Positions 1 to 5,924 of a DNA stretch of 8,023 nucleotides are shown here, piece after piece. Made by a program: the position numbers and the translations under genes. Source of the DNA: Oscillospiraceae bacterium (GTDB taxonomy: Bacteria; Bacillota; Clostridia; Oscillospirales; Ruminococcaceae); contig JAFOYK010000034.1 in NCBI GenBank assembly GCA_017424665.1, positions 1 to 8,023 of the forward strand. The letters are read 5' to 3'. The notes under the pieces were generated by a model, which searched no databases, was not told the DNA's origin, and saw nothing but the letters and a program-made list of their open reading frames with translations. Within the stretch, counting starts at the first letter, position 1; each line of letters opens with the position of its first letter.

Positions 1-111
1 CTTTGCAAAATCGGTTCCAACACCCTTGCGATATATATCGTTCATCAGCCGGTGATTTTTGGCCTTCTCACCGCGTTTTTCTGGGTAGTTGAGAAAGGAA
101 CCGCTGTATGA
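1..111 (+). CDS. C-terminal end of a membrane acyltransferase-like protein (HGSNAT/DUF1624 type), partial
   Basis: The frame is open from the first base and ends at TGA 109-111, giving 36 residues of a C-terminus. The segment reads IGSNTLAIYIVHQPV followed by a hydrophobic stretch (IFGLLTAFFWVV) and a short charged tail. The pattern 'G-x-N/H-S/T-L-A-I-Y-x-x-H-Q-P' followed by a last membrane helix is what I know from the C-terminal part of the heparan-alpha-glucosaminide N-acetyltransferase-like family (DUF1624), multi-spanning proteins thought to move acyl groups across the membrane. Its stop overlaps the start of the next gene by 4 nt (ATGA at 108-111), so the two are almost certainly co-transcribed and translationally coupled. 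Only the tail is visible, so the family call rests on one motif and could also be another multi-spanning acyltransferase family. Confidence 0.7.
   Translation, partial: LCKIGSNTLAIYIVHQPVIFGLLTAFFWVVEKGTAV
94..99 (+). promoter_or_regulatory. Ribosome binding site of the SLOG gene
   Basis: AAAGGA lies 8 nt upstream of the ATG at 108, inside the last codons of the preceding acyltransferase gene. This good spacing supports ATG 108 as the start, although it overlaps the upstream stop. Confidence 0.7.
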
Positions 112-611
112 ATCCTGAAACCACCTGCTGTTTCACCGGCCCAAGGCCTTCGAAACTTCCTATGAACGGAAACGAATTCTCGCCGGAGATAATCGCGCTC
201 AAAACAAATCTCCGCGCGGCACTAATCGATTTTTACGATGAAGGCTTTCGTTTTTTCATAAGCGGAATGGCGGAAGGCTTCGATCTTTTCGCCGCGGAAA
301 TCGTTCTTGAACTTAAATCCGAACTTGAAGGAATCGCTCTTGTTGCGGTGCTACCTTATTCCGAAGCACCGAAGCGACATTCTTTAAGAACTGTTAAAAG
401 AATGGGAAACGTCCTATCAAAAGCGGATGCGGTGATTTCCCTTTCTGAAAAATATTTTTCCGGCTGCGAACACCGCCGCAATATCTATATGGTCGATAAT
501 TCCACCGGAATTATCGGTTATTATAACGGTCTTTCCGGCGGAACTGCCCATTGCTGGAATTATGCCGCAGAAAAAAATCTTGAATCGGTGAACCTTTATG
601 AGAGCATTTAA
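108..611 (+). CDS. DUF1273/YpsA-like SLOG-family protein
   Basis: A 167-residue soluble protein of the DUF1273 (YpsA) branch of the SLOG superfamily, Rossmann-like folds thought to bind nucleotides or related ligands (DprA and LOG proteins are distant relatives). Visible marks are an N-terminal beta strand and loop TCCFTGPRP (residues 5-13), the block FISGMAEGFDLFAAEIVLELK (about 50-70), a strand IALVAVLPY (about 76-84), ADAVISLSEKYFSGC (about 106-120), RRNIYMVDNS (about 123-132) and the C-terminal glycine block SGGT (about 143-146). Length is near that of B. subtilis YpsA (about 180). Clostridial members usually read TGHRP in the first loop; here the histidine is proline. Members of this family are poorly characterised: B. 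subtilis YpsA has been linked to cell division, others to phage or plasmid modules. The setting here is chromosomal, between a membrane acyltransferase and a ComEC-like hydrolase gene. Family call is firm; function is not known. Confidence 0.88.
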   Translation: MNPETTCCFTGPRPSKLPMNGNEFSPEIIALKTNLRAALIDFYDEGFRFFISGMAEGFDLFAAEIVLELKSELEGIALVAVLPYSEAPKRHSLRTVKRMGNVLSKADAVISLSEKYFSGCEHRRNIYMVDNSTGIIGYYNGLSGGTAHCWNYAAEKNLESVNLYESI

Positions 612-1521
612 CCAAAGCCCTGCCGGCTTTTTTGCCGCGCTTTTTGCGGTAATAATCGTTTTTATCAGCGCCACCCTTTACGAACACGGAATCATCAGCG
701 AGGATTCTTATCTTAAGATCCTTTCCGCAACACAAAATGGCGTCAGCGAATCTTCCGAAACCGAAGTACATTTCATCGACGTCGGCCAGGCGGAATGTAT
801 CCTTATAAAAACTCCCGGCAAAAATGTTCTTATAGACGCCGGAAACATCGGCTGTGAAAAGAAAATCGAAAACTATCTTCGCACAAACAAAGTTTATGTG
901 ATCGATCTTTTCATCACGACCCATCCCCATGCCGACCATATAGGTTCCGCTTCGGAAATCGTGGAAAGATTTCCCGTCGGCGAAGTAATAATTCCCGAAA
1001 TTCCCGCTGAATTTCTTCCGACCACCTCGCTTTACGAAGACTTCCTCCGAAGCGTTTCCAAAAAAGGCTGTTCCGTTTCCTATTCCGAAACCGGAAAAAT
1101 TTTTGAACTCGGCGGCGCGGTTCTCGAAATTCTCGGCCCGGAAGGATATTCCGGCGATAATCTCAACAATTATTCAATCATTTCCAAACTCACCTTCGGC
1201 GAGATAAGTTTTCTTTTCACCGGCGATGCCGAAGAGGAAATTGAACTTTCGCTCGTTTCTTCCGGAGCGGATATTTCCTGCACCGTTCTTAACGCGGGCC
1301 ACCACGGAAGTTCCACTTCAAACTCCGCGCTTTTCCTTAAAACAGCAAACCCCGTTTTCGCCGCAATTTCCTGCGGATATAATAACGATTACGGCCACCC
1401 GCACCGCGAAACAATTTCTTCTTTAAACGATATGAAAATCAAATATTTCAGAACAGATTATGACGGCGACATTGTTTTCCGCACCGACGGAAAAACCGTC
1501 ACCGTTTCCACCCGGAGATGA
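598..1521 (+). CDS. Membrane-anchored ComEC/Rec2-type MBL-fold hydrolase
   Basis: A 307-residue protein with an N-terminal hydrophobic segment (about residues 9-27, after MRAFNQSPAG) and then an MBL domain like the C-terminal domain of the DNA-uptake protein ComEC, but without ComEC's large permease. No lipobox cysteine follows the hydrophobic stretch, so it is likely a signal anchor or uncleaved signal with the enzyme outside the cell. The metal-site residues look complete: HFIDVGQAE (58-66), LIDAG (78-82), THPHADH (108-114), FTGDAE (207-212), AGHHGSS (233-239) and YGHPH (265-269). Free-standing ComEC-type MBL proteins are often annotated as competence proteins, but nuclease or phosphodiesterase activity here is inference. 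ATG 598 is the first start after an in-frame TGA at 589-591; it overlaps the SLOG gene by 14 nt and has only a weak ribosome binding site, suggesting translational coupling. The DUF3006 gene follows directly, a pairing common for this family. Confidence 0.88.
   Translation: MRAFNQSPAGFFAALFAVIIVFISATLYEHGIISEDSYLKILSATQNGVSESSETEVHFIDVGQAECILIKTPGKNVLIDAGNIGCEKKIENYLRTNKVYVIDLFITTHPHADHIGSASEIVERFPVGEVIIPEIPAEFLPTTSLYEDFLRSVSKKGCSVSYSETGKIFELGGAVLEILGPEGYSGDNLNNYSIISKLTFGEISFLFTGDAEEEIELSLVSSGADISCTVLNAGHHGSSTSNSALFLKTANPVFAAISCGYNNDYGHPHRETISSLNDMKIKYFRTDYDGDIVFRTDGKTVTVSTRR
1514..1517 (+). promoter_or_regulatory. Ribosome binding site deciding the DUF3006 start
   Basis: GGAG at 1514-1517 lies 9 nt before ATG 1527 but directly abuts the alternative ATG 1518. 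The spacing favours the downstream ATG. Confidence 0.6.
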
Positions 1522-1526
1522 TAAAA

Positions 1527-1748
1527 ATGGAAGTTTATAAACTTGACCGAATTGAAGAAGGAATTGCCGCCGTTGAAAACACCGACGGCGCAATGCTTTT
1601 TGTTTCCGCAAGCCGTCTTCCCGAAAACGCAAAAGACGGCGACTGCCTTACTTTTGAAAAAGGCCGTTTCTATCTTGCGCCGGCGGAAACAGAATTTCGA
1701 AAAAAAGTTATAAAAGGTCTTCTTGATGACCTTATTAATAAAAAATAA
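1527..1748 (+). CDS. DUF3006 family small protein
   Basis: A 73-residue protein (76 if the upstream ATG at 1518 is used). It opens with MEVYKLDRIEEGIAAVE, matching the 'V-x-D-R-(I/F)-E-x-x-x-A-V-(L/V)-E' start of DUF3006 proteins, then a probable small beta-rich domain (MLFVSASRLPENAKDGDCL, then LTFEKGRFYLAP) and a basic, helical C-terminus (EFRKKVIKGLLDDLINKK). From family knowledge, DUF3006 proteins are very often encoded beside, or fused to, ComEC-like MBL proteins, as here; an accessory or substrate-binding role for that enzyme is inference. No signal peptide or membrane segment is visible, so it is probably cytoplasmic while its partner appears exported. The MBL stop TGA (1519-1521) overlaps ATG 1518, but the GGAG spacing makes ATG 1527 the better start. 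It is the last gene of the run; a 92-nt gap follows before the response regulator. Confidence 0.85.
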   Translation: MEVYKLDRIEEGIAAVENTDGAMLFVSASRLPENAKDGDCLTFEKGRFYLAPAETEFRKKVIKGLLDDLINKK

Positions 1749-1775
1749 GCCTTTTTGTCCCTCGCTTTTGCGTTC

Positions 1776-1803
1776 TCATCACATTATCCACACTATGTGA
1801 TGA
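1776..1803. promoter_or_regulatory. Perfect 9-bp inverted repeat, candidate operator upstream of the response regulator
   Basis: TCATCACAT (1776-1784) and ATGTGATGA (1795-1803) are exact reverse complements separated by a 10-nt spacer. The centre-to-centre distance of the arms is 19 nt, near two helical turns, which fits binding by a dimeric regulator. It is not followed by a T-run, so a terminator is unlikely. A TAGAAT box (1804-1809, 5 of 6 to TATAAT) abuts the right arm, and the ribosome binding site lies about 18 nt further on, so the repeat would sit over the -35/spacer region of a possible promoter. No good -35 box is seen, which would fit an activator-dependent promoter. Who binds it is unknown. 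Confidence 0.5.
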
Positions 1804-1826
1804 TAGAATGCAGACAGCAATTTATG

Positions 1827-1834
1827 AAAGGAAG
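1827..1834 (+). promoter_or_regulatory. Ribosome binding site deciding the response regulator start
   Basis: AAAGGAAG with AGGA at 1829-1832 lies 8 nt upstream of ATG 1841. The more upstream in-frame ATG at 1808 has no such site and would add 11 residues (MQTAIYERKQK) that do not belong to a receiver domain. Confidence 0.8.
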
Positions 1835-1840
1835 CAAAAA

Positions 1841-2512
1841 ATGAGCAGGATCCTTATCGTTGACGACGAACTCCGTGTCCGCGACCTTATCAAAAAATAC
1901 GCAAAATTCGAAGGCTATGAAGTATGCGAAGCCTCCAACGGGCTTAAAGCTCTCGAAATCTGTAAAAGCAGCAAACCGGATATAATCATCATGGATGTAA
2001 TGATGCCGGAGCTTGACGGATTTTCCGCCTGCCGCGAAATACGCAAGTTTTCCAACGTTCCGATAATAATGCTTTCCGCAAGGGGCGAGGAATATGACAA
2101 AGTCCACGGTTTCGAATCCGGAGTTGACGATTATGTTGTAAAGCCTTTCTCTCCTAAAGAACTTATGATGCGAATCGGCGCAATTTTAAAACGCGGCGGA
2201 ATCGCCCTTCCCGAAACAAAGGAAGTTTTCAGCCACGAGGGACTTGTTGTGGATTTCACCGGACGCCTTGTTACTGTTGACGGAAAGCAGGTCGATCTTT
2301 CTCCAAGAGAATATGACCTTCTTTTCTTCCTTGTTAAAAACCGCGGAATCGCTCTTTCCCGCGAAAAGCTCATCAACGAAGTCTGGGGCTATGATTTCCT
2401 CGGCGACGACCGAACCATAGATACCCATATAAAACAGCTTCGCAAAATTCTCGGCCCTTACAGCCGCTGTATCTCCACCCTGAGAGGAGTTGGCTATCGC
2501 TTTGACGAGTGA
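1841..2512 (+). CDS. OmpR/PhoB-family response regulator
   Basis: A 223-residue two-domain regulator. The receiver domain (about 1-118) has the acidic pocket D8-D9, the phosphorylated aspartate D52 in IIIMDVMMPELDG, S79 in IIMLSAR, and K101 in YVVKPF. The C-terminal winged-helix DNA-binding domain (about 132-223) carries the family pattern LSPREYDLLFFLVKNRG, then SREKLINEVWGYDF, the recognition region DDRTIDTHIKQLRKIL, and the terminal wing TLRGVGYRFDE. It should be phosphorylated by the kinase encoded just downstream and then bind DNA as a dimer. Start is set at ATG 1841 by its ribosome binding site and because the receiver domain begins at once (MSRILIVDDE). Length is standard for the family (about 225-235). 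The target genes cannot be read from the sequence; autoregulation through the inverted repeat just upstream is plausible but unproven. The subfamily (WalR, ResD, PhoP and so on) is not decidable here. Confidence 0.95.
   Translation: MSRILIVDDELRVRDLIKKYAKFEGYEVCEASNGLKALEICKSSKPDIIIMDVMMPELDGFSACREIRKFSNVPIIMLSARGEEYDKVHGFESGVDDYVVKPFSPKELMMRIGAILKRGGIALPETKEVFSHEGLVVDFTGRLVTVDGKQVDLSPREYDLLFFLVKNRGIALSREKLINEVWGYDFLGDDRTIDTHIKQLRKILGPYSRCISTLRGVGYRFDE
2482..2489 (+). promoter_or_regulatory. Ribosome binding site of the histidine kinase, inside the regulator gene
   Basis: GAGAGGAG lies within the last codons of the response regulator. It directly abuts TTG 2490 (no spacing) and is 12 nt before the in-frame TTG 2502. 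No in-frame ATG is available before the first membrane helix, so a TTG start is required; spacing favours 2502. Confidence 0.55.
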
Positions 2513-3947
2513 TAAAGTTTCTATCCGCTGGAAGCTTTGCGCCTATTTCATCGGTTTTGCCGTCTCGCTGCTTCTCATCCTCTGGCTGATGCAAACGGTT
2601 CTTCTGGACAGCATATATGCTCTTTACACGAAGAAAACAATGGAATCCCATTCCGAAACCATTGCGGAAAACATCGACAACCCGGAACTTAACAGCCTTC
2701 TCATCTCGATAAGCCAGGAAAACGAAATTTCGGTCTATCTTTTAAGCGACAACGGGACCATAAAAAGCGCGACAGAGCGTTCAACAAGCGTCCGTTTCGG
2801 AAAAGCTCCCGAAGGAATGCTTGAATATTGGAAACTTGCTTTGGAAAACGGCGGAACTTATGTAACGGAAGTGGAATCTTCCGGTGTTTTCACCGACAGC
2901 GGCGACGCCCTTATTTATGATCCTTCCCATTTCGTCGGAAATGTTCCTAAACAAAACGGTTACAGCAGCATGATAGTGGCAAAGGAGATCATTTCCGGTT
3001 CCGACGAACGTTCTCTTCTCGTAATCGTTTCAAGAATGGAACCGATTTCTTCCGTAAGCGAAGTTCTTACGATTATCCTTTCGATCGCAAGCGTTTTTGC
3101 TTTCGCAATAGGAACAGTTTTTGCTTATGCTGCTTCCAAAGGTCTTTCAAGCCCCATCCGTAAGCTTTCCGATTCCGCAAAACAGCTTGCGACCGGAGAT
3201 TACGAAGTTGTTTTCGAAGGCGGCGGCTGCAGCGAAATTGCTCAGCTGAGCAACACTCTTAATAATTCCGCACAAAAACTTCGAAAAACCGACAAACTTC
3301 GAAAAGAGCTTCTTGCGAACGTAAGCCACGACCTTCGAACCCCTCTTACAATGATCGGCGGTTACGGCGAAATGATGCGCGATATTCCCGGAGAAAACAA
3401 TTCCGAAAACATTCAGATAATCATCGACGAAACAAAACGCCTTACAAAACTTGTTAACGACGCTTTGGATCTTTCAAAGCTCCAGAGCGGAACTTTCAAT
3501 TTCATTCCGGTCATCTTCTGCATAACCGACGAAACTTCCGACATAGTAACGCAGTTTGAAAAACTTTCCGCAGGAAAAACCGATATCCGCTTTGAAAGCG
3601 ATTGCGACGTTTTAGTAAACGCCGACGAAGTTCTTGTTTCCGAAGCAATTTATAACCTTATAAACAACGCTGTCAACCACGGCGGAGAAAACATTTCAAT
3701 AACGGTTCGCCAGACGGTAAGCGAAAACAATGTCCGAATTTCCGTAGCCGATAACGGCCGCGGAATTCCGCCGGAAATGCTCGACGGAATCTGGGAACGT
3801 TATCAGAAGGGTTTCGGCGGCGGCGCCGGACTTGGTCTTGCAATAGTAAGCACCGGAATAAAAATGTGCGGCGGAAGCTGCGGAGTTAAAAGCGAACTTG
3901 GAAAAGGTTCCGAATTCTGGATCGAACTTCCGGTTTATAAAGATTAA
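2502..3947 (+). CDS. Membrane sensor histidine kinase (HAMP, HisKA, HATPase)
   Basis: About 481 residues from TTG 2502 (485 from TTG 2490). Order of parts: membrane helix 1 (about 10-35), an external sensor region of about 150 residues, membrane helix 2 (about 188-211), HAMP linker (about 211-264, with SSPIRKLSDSAKQLATGDYE), HisKA with the phosphorylated histidine H276 in NVSHDLRTPL, and the ATP-binding domain: N box NLINNAVNHG (N385, N389), G1 box DNGRGIP (about 417-423), F-box-like region IWERYQKGF, and G2 box GAGLGLAI (about 441-448). All catalytic boxes look intact. The external region contains ISVYLLSDNGTIKSATE, which resembles the strand pattern of PAS-like/Cache sensor folds, but no ligand can be named. 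The gene overlaps the response regulator by 11-23 nt, so the two proteins are made together from one transcript. It ends 3 nt before a strong terminator. Cognate pairing with the upstream regulator is nearly certain; the signal is unknown. Confidence 0.93.
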   Translation: MTSDKVSIRWKLCAYFIGFAVSLLLILWLMQTVLLDSIYALYTKKTMESHSETIAENIDNPELNSLLISISQENEISVYLLSDNGTIKSATERSTSVRFGKAPEGMLEYWKLALENGGTYVTEVESSGVFTDSGDALIYDPSHFVGNVPKQNGYSSMIVAKEIISGSDERSLLVIVSRMEPISSVSEVLTIILSIASVFAFAIGTVFAYAASKGLSSPIRKLSDSAKQLATGDYEVVFEGGGCSEIAQLSNTLNNSAQKLRKTDKLRKELLANVSHDLRTPLTMIGGYGEMMRDIPGENNSENIQIIIDETKRLTKLVNDALDLSKLQSGTFNFIPVIFCITDETSDIVTQFEKLSAGKTDIRFESDCDVLVNADEVLVSEAIYNLINNAVNHGGENISITVRQTVSENNVRISVADNGRGIPPEMLDGIWERYQKGFGGGAGLGLAIVSTGIKMCGGSCGVKSELGKGSEFWIELPVYKD

Positions 3948-3950
3948 AAC

Positions 3951-3985
3951 AAAAAACACCCTCCGGAAATCCGGAGGGTGTTTTT
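3951..3985. terminator. Bidirectional rho-independent terminator between convergent operons
   Basis: A perfect hairpin: core ACACCCTCCGG (3956-3966), loop AAAT (3967-3970), CCGGAGGGTGT (3971-3981), extended by an A-run (3951-3955) pairing with a T-run (3982-3985). The T-run serves + strand transcripts (histidine kinase) and the A-run, read on the other strand, serves the - strand MBL gene. The stop codon of that MBL gene (3984-3986) lies at the edge of the T-run, so this is an unusually compact shared end. Confidence 0.95.
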
Positions 3986-4589
3986 ATATACAGATGTAAC
4001 TTTCTTTCGGGTCGCGTTTTTTATAAATTTCTTCAAGTTCCTCTATGATTTCTTCCTTCGGTCTGATGAATTTTTCATCGTGGCTGATGAGAAAAAATTT
4101 TGCGGAAAGGTTTTTGAGCACCGCAATTTCTTCTTTGAGCACGGAAGCATTATAACAAACCTTCCCCTGCTTCATTGTGGAATAAGTTGCATCACCGAGA
4201 AAAGCATAATCCCCTATTTCCATTCCAAGGGAACCTTTTGCGTGGCTTGAAGGAAGCGGAAAAATGTGAATTGTAATTCCGTCATCTATAAAAACGTCCT
4301 TATCAACGACCGTTCCGCGCTTTGCATATTTAAAAGTGTTCGCCCCAAGGTAAATTTCATTCAAATCTACGTGCTCAAGGTTTCTCATATGGTCGGGATG
4401 GAAATGGGAAATCACCGCATTCTTCGGTTTTGAAATTTTGTTTAATGATATCGGAACGGATTCATCCGCGCCAACATCAAAAATCCAGACAGATTCATCG
4501 CCTTCTATAATTCCAACGTCTGCGGAAAGCGGCTTTTCGGTCGCTTTGATATAAGAAATCCTGTCGGTTATTTTTATAATATCCGCCAT
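3984..4589 (-). CDS. Soluble MBL-fold metallo-hydrolase, substrate unknown
   Basis: A 201-residue protein with no signal peptide, so cytoplasmic. It is a compact metallo-beta-lactamase fold with a complete set of likely metal ligands: IFDVGAD (36-42), HFHPDH (62-67), H116 in PSSHAKGS, D133 in FLGDATY, and H170 in LISHDEKF. The C-terminal stretch (about 175-192, RPKEEIIEELEEIYKK) is a charged helix. The layout resembles small glyoxalase-II-like or general MBL hydrolases, but it lacks anything that identifies a substrate, so no specific reaction is assigned. It differs in sequence from the anchored ComEC-like MBL protein near the left end and is not a duplicate of it. It lies 8 nt downstream of folC, and its ribosome binding site overlaps the folC stop codon, so it is co-expressed with folC. 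A folate-related role is possible but unsupported. Start ATG 4587-4589 is well placed behind its ribosome binding site. Confidence 0.88.
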   Translation of the reverse strand: MADIIKITDRISYIKATEKPLSADVGIIEGDESVWIFDVGADESVPISLNKISKPKNAVISHFHPDHMRNLEHVDLNEIYLGANTFKYAKRGTVVDKDVFIDDGITIHIFPLPSSHAKGSLGMEIGDYAFLGDATYSTMKQGKVCYNASVLKEEIAVLKNLSAKFFLISHDEKFIRPKEEIIEELEEIYKKRDPKESYICI

Positions 4590-4592
4590 ATA

Positions 4593-4599
4593 TCACCTT
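4593..4599 (-). promoter_or_regulatory. Ribosome binding site of the MBL hydrolase, overlapping the folC stop
   Basis: Read on the - strand, AAGGTGA lies 3 nt (5 nt from its GGTG core) upstream of the ATG at 4589-4587. Its first bases are part of the folC stop TAA (4600-4598), which suggests translational coupling. Confidence 0.7.
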
Positions 4600-5893
4600 A
4601 CTGAACGTTCGGGTTGCCTTTGAATTTCATGAGCATCGGGCGAAGTTCCGAAGCAAGATAAAGCGAACCGGCAACAACAAGTGCCTCGTCATCTTTAAGA
4701 TTTTTAAGGGTTTCTGCAAGGGCTTCCTTCGCATTCTCCTTTGCAGAAACATTTTTACAGTATTTTTGAGCAAATTTTGCAAGTTCTTCCGGTGCAACCA
4801 TTCTTGGGTTTTCAACTGGAACAGTAATCACGTGCTCAAAATGCGGTGCAAGTTCCGCCATAACGGTTTCACAATCTTTATCCGCCATCATTCCGCAAAG
4901 AAGAGTGCATTTTTTCGGCAAAAAAGCCTCAACGTTAACCGCAAGTGCTTTTGCCGCCTGGGGGTTATGAGCACCGTCAAGGATAACGACAGGCTCTTTT
5001 GAGCAAAGTTCAAACCTTGCGGGGAACTTTGTTGCCGCAATTCCTTCAACAAGATGCTCGTCCTTTATTACAAAATGCTTTTCGCGAAGAATGCTTACCG
5101 CGGAATAAACGGTAAGAAGGTTGTTTATCTGGTGTTTTCCGCCAAGGGAAAGGGAAAGTTCGGTTTTTCCAACCAGAATATCCATTCCGGAAACGTCTTC
5201 AGAAACAAGTTTTGCTCTTCCGGCGGCGCCGGTTACAAAAGTTGCGTCAAGGTCGGCGCAGATGTTGAGCATTGTTGTAAGGACTTCCTGTTCCTGTCCC
5301 GGAGAAGTTAAAAGAGTGCATCCCGGGCGAAGAATTCCGCATTTTTCCGCGGTGATTTTCGCAAGAGTATCGCCGAGAATTTCGGTGTGGTCAAGACCAA
5401 CGGCGGTTATGATCTGCAAAACCGGTTCCGGAACGGTGTTTGTTGCGTCAAATCTTCCGCCCATTCCTGCTTCGAGCACCACAAAATCGCAATTTTCTTC
5501 CGCAAACCAAAGCATTGCGCAAGCGGTCGTGATTTCGAAAGCGTTGAGCATGATTCCCTGCTCAAGAAGCGCATCCGCCTCTTTTTTAACCGTTTCAACA
5601 ATTTTAACAAGGCGTTTTTTACCGATCATCTTTCCGTTTATCATCATGCGTTCGCGGAATTCGAGCACATAGGGAGAGATGTATCTTCCGGTTTTATAGC
5701 CTGCGGTGCTCAGAACGGAAGCGAGCATTGCAACGGTGGAACCTTTTCCGTTCGTTCCGGCAACGTTTATGCTGCGGAGTTTTTCCTGGGGGTTTCCAAG
5801 CCTTTCAAGAAGCTTTTTCATCTCCTCAAGAGAAGGTTCTTTTTTGAACCGCGGAAAATTCGCGATATATTCAAGGCTTTCTTCATATTCCAT
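4598..5893 (-). CDS. folC: Folylpolyglutamate synthase / dihydrofolate synthase
   Basis: A 431-residue Mur-ligase-family enzyme that uses ATP to add glutamate to folates (and, in many bacteria, to dihydropteroate), keeping folates in the cytoplasm for one-carbon metabolism. Visible marks: P-loop AGTNGKGST (45-53), YISPYV (71-76), the GMGGRFDATN block (143-152), GLDHTEILG (166-174), the TAEKCGI segment with the probable carbamylated lysine K184, KHQINN (253-258), and ILDGAHNPQAAKAL (304-317) opening the C-terminal glutamate-ligase domain. Length matches the family (about 420-440). Start ATG 5893-5891 gives the expected N-terminus YEESLEYI, with an AGGCGGA-type site about 9-13 nt upstream. It follows valS on the same strand, the order known from Bacillus and many Firmicutes, but a hairpin separates them, so it may have some transcription of its own; no clear promoter could be identified. 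The MBL gene follows at 8 nt. Whether it has both synthase activities cannot be read from sequence. Confidence 0.96.
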   Translation of the reverse strand: MEYEESLEYIANFPRFKKEPSLEEMKKLLERLGNPQEKLRSINVAGTNGKGSTVAMLASVLSTAGYKTGRYISPYVLEFRERMMINGKMIGKKRLVKIVETVKKEADALLEQGIMLNAFEITTACAMLWFAEENCDFVVLEAGMGGRFDATNTVPEPVLQIITAVGLDHTEILGDTLAKITAEKCGILRPGCTLLTSPGQEQEVLTTMLNICADLDATFVTGAAGRAKLVSEDVSGMDILVGKTELSLSLGGKHQINNLLTVYSAVSILREKHFVIKDEHLVEGIAATKFPARFELCSKEPVVILDGAHNPQAAKALAVNVEAFLPKKCTLLCGMMADKDCETVMAELAPHFEHVITVPVENPRMVAPEELAKFAQKYCKNVSAKENAKEALAETLKNLKDDEALVVAGSLYLASELRPMLMKFKGNPNVQ

Positions 5894-5924
5894 CGGTTTT
5901 TTCCGCCTTTCGTTTTAAAGTTAT

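Noticed and set aside
511..939. Open frame of 142 codons on the - strand opposite the SLOG/MBL junction
   Set aside because: It lies antisense to two well-supported genes, crosses their junction, and shows no family motif; it is a by-product of codon choice.
1731..1756. CTTATT/AATAAG hairpin followed by CCTTTTT after the DUF3006 gene, as a terminator
   Set aside because: The stem is only 6 bp and nearly all A-T, and it overlaps the stop codon. It is too weak to call, so read-through into the two-component genes cannot be excluded.
1808..1840. Upstream ATG for the response regulator
   Set aside because: No ribosome binding site, and the extra residues precede the normal start of the receiver domain; ATG 1841 is well placed behind AAAGGAAG.
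108..4000. Very frequent TTCCG/CGGAA words in the left half of the window
   Set aside because: They occur in phase with favoured codons (TCC for Ser, GGA for Gly, GAA for Glu) and have no regular spacing, so they look like codon bias rather than a binding-site array or uptake sequence. A genome-wide word count by strand and frame would settle it.
3978..4250. A + strand open frame of 90 codons opposite the MBL hydrolase
   Set aside because: It starts within the terminator, is Phe-rich as expected of antisense reading, and has no ribosome binding site that I can see.
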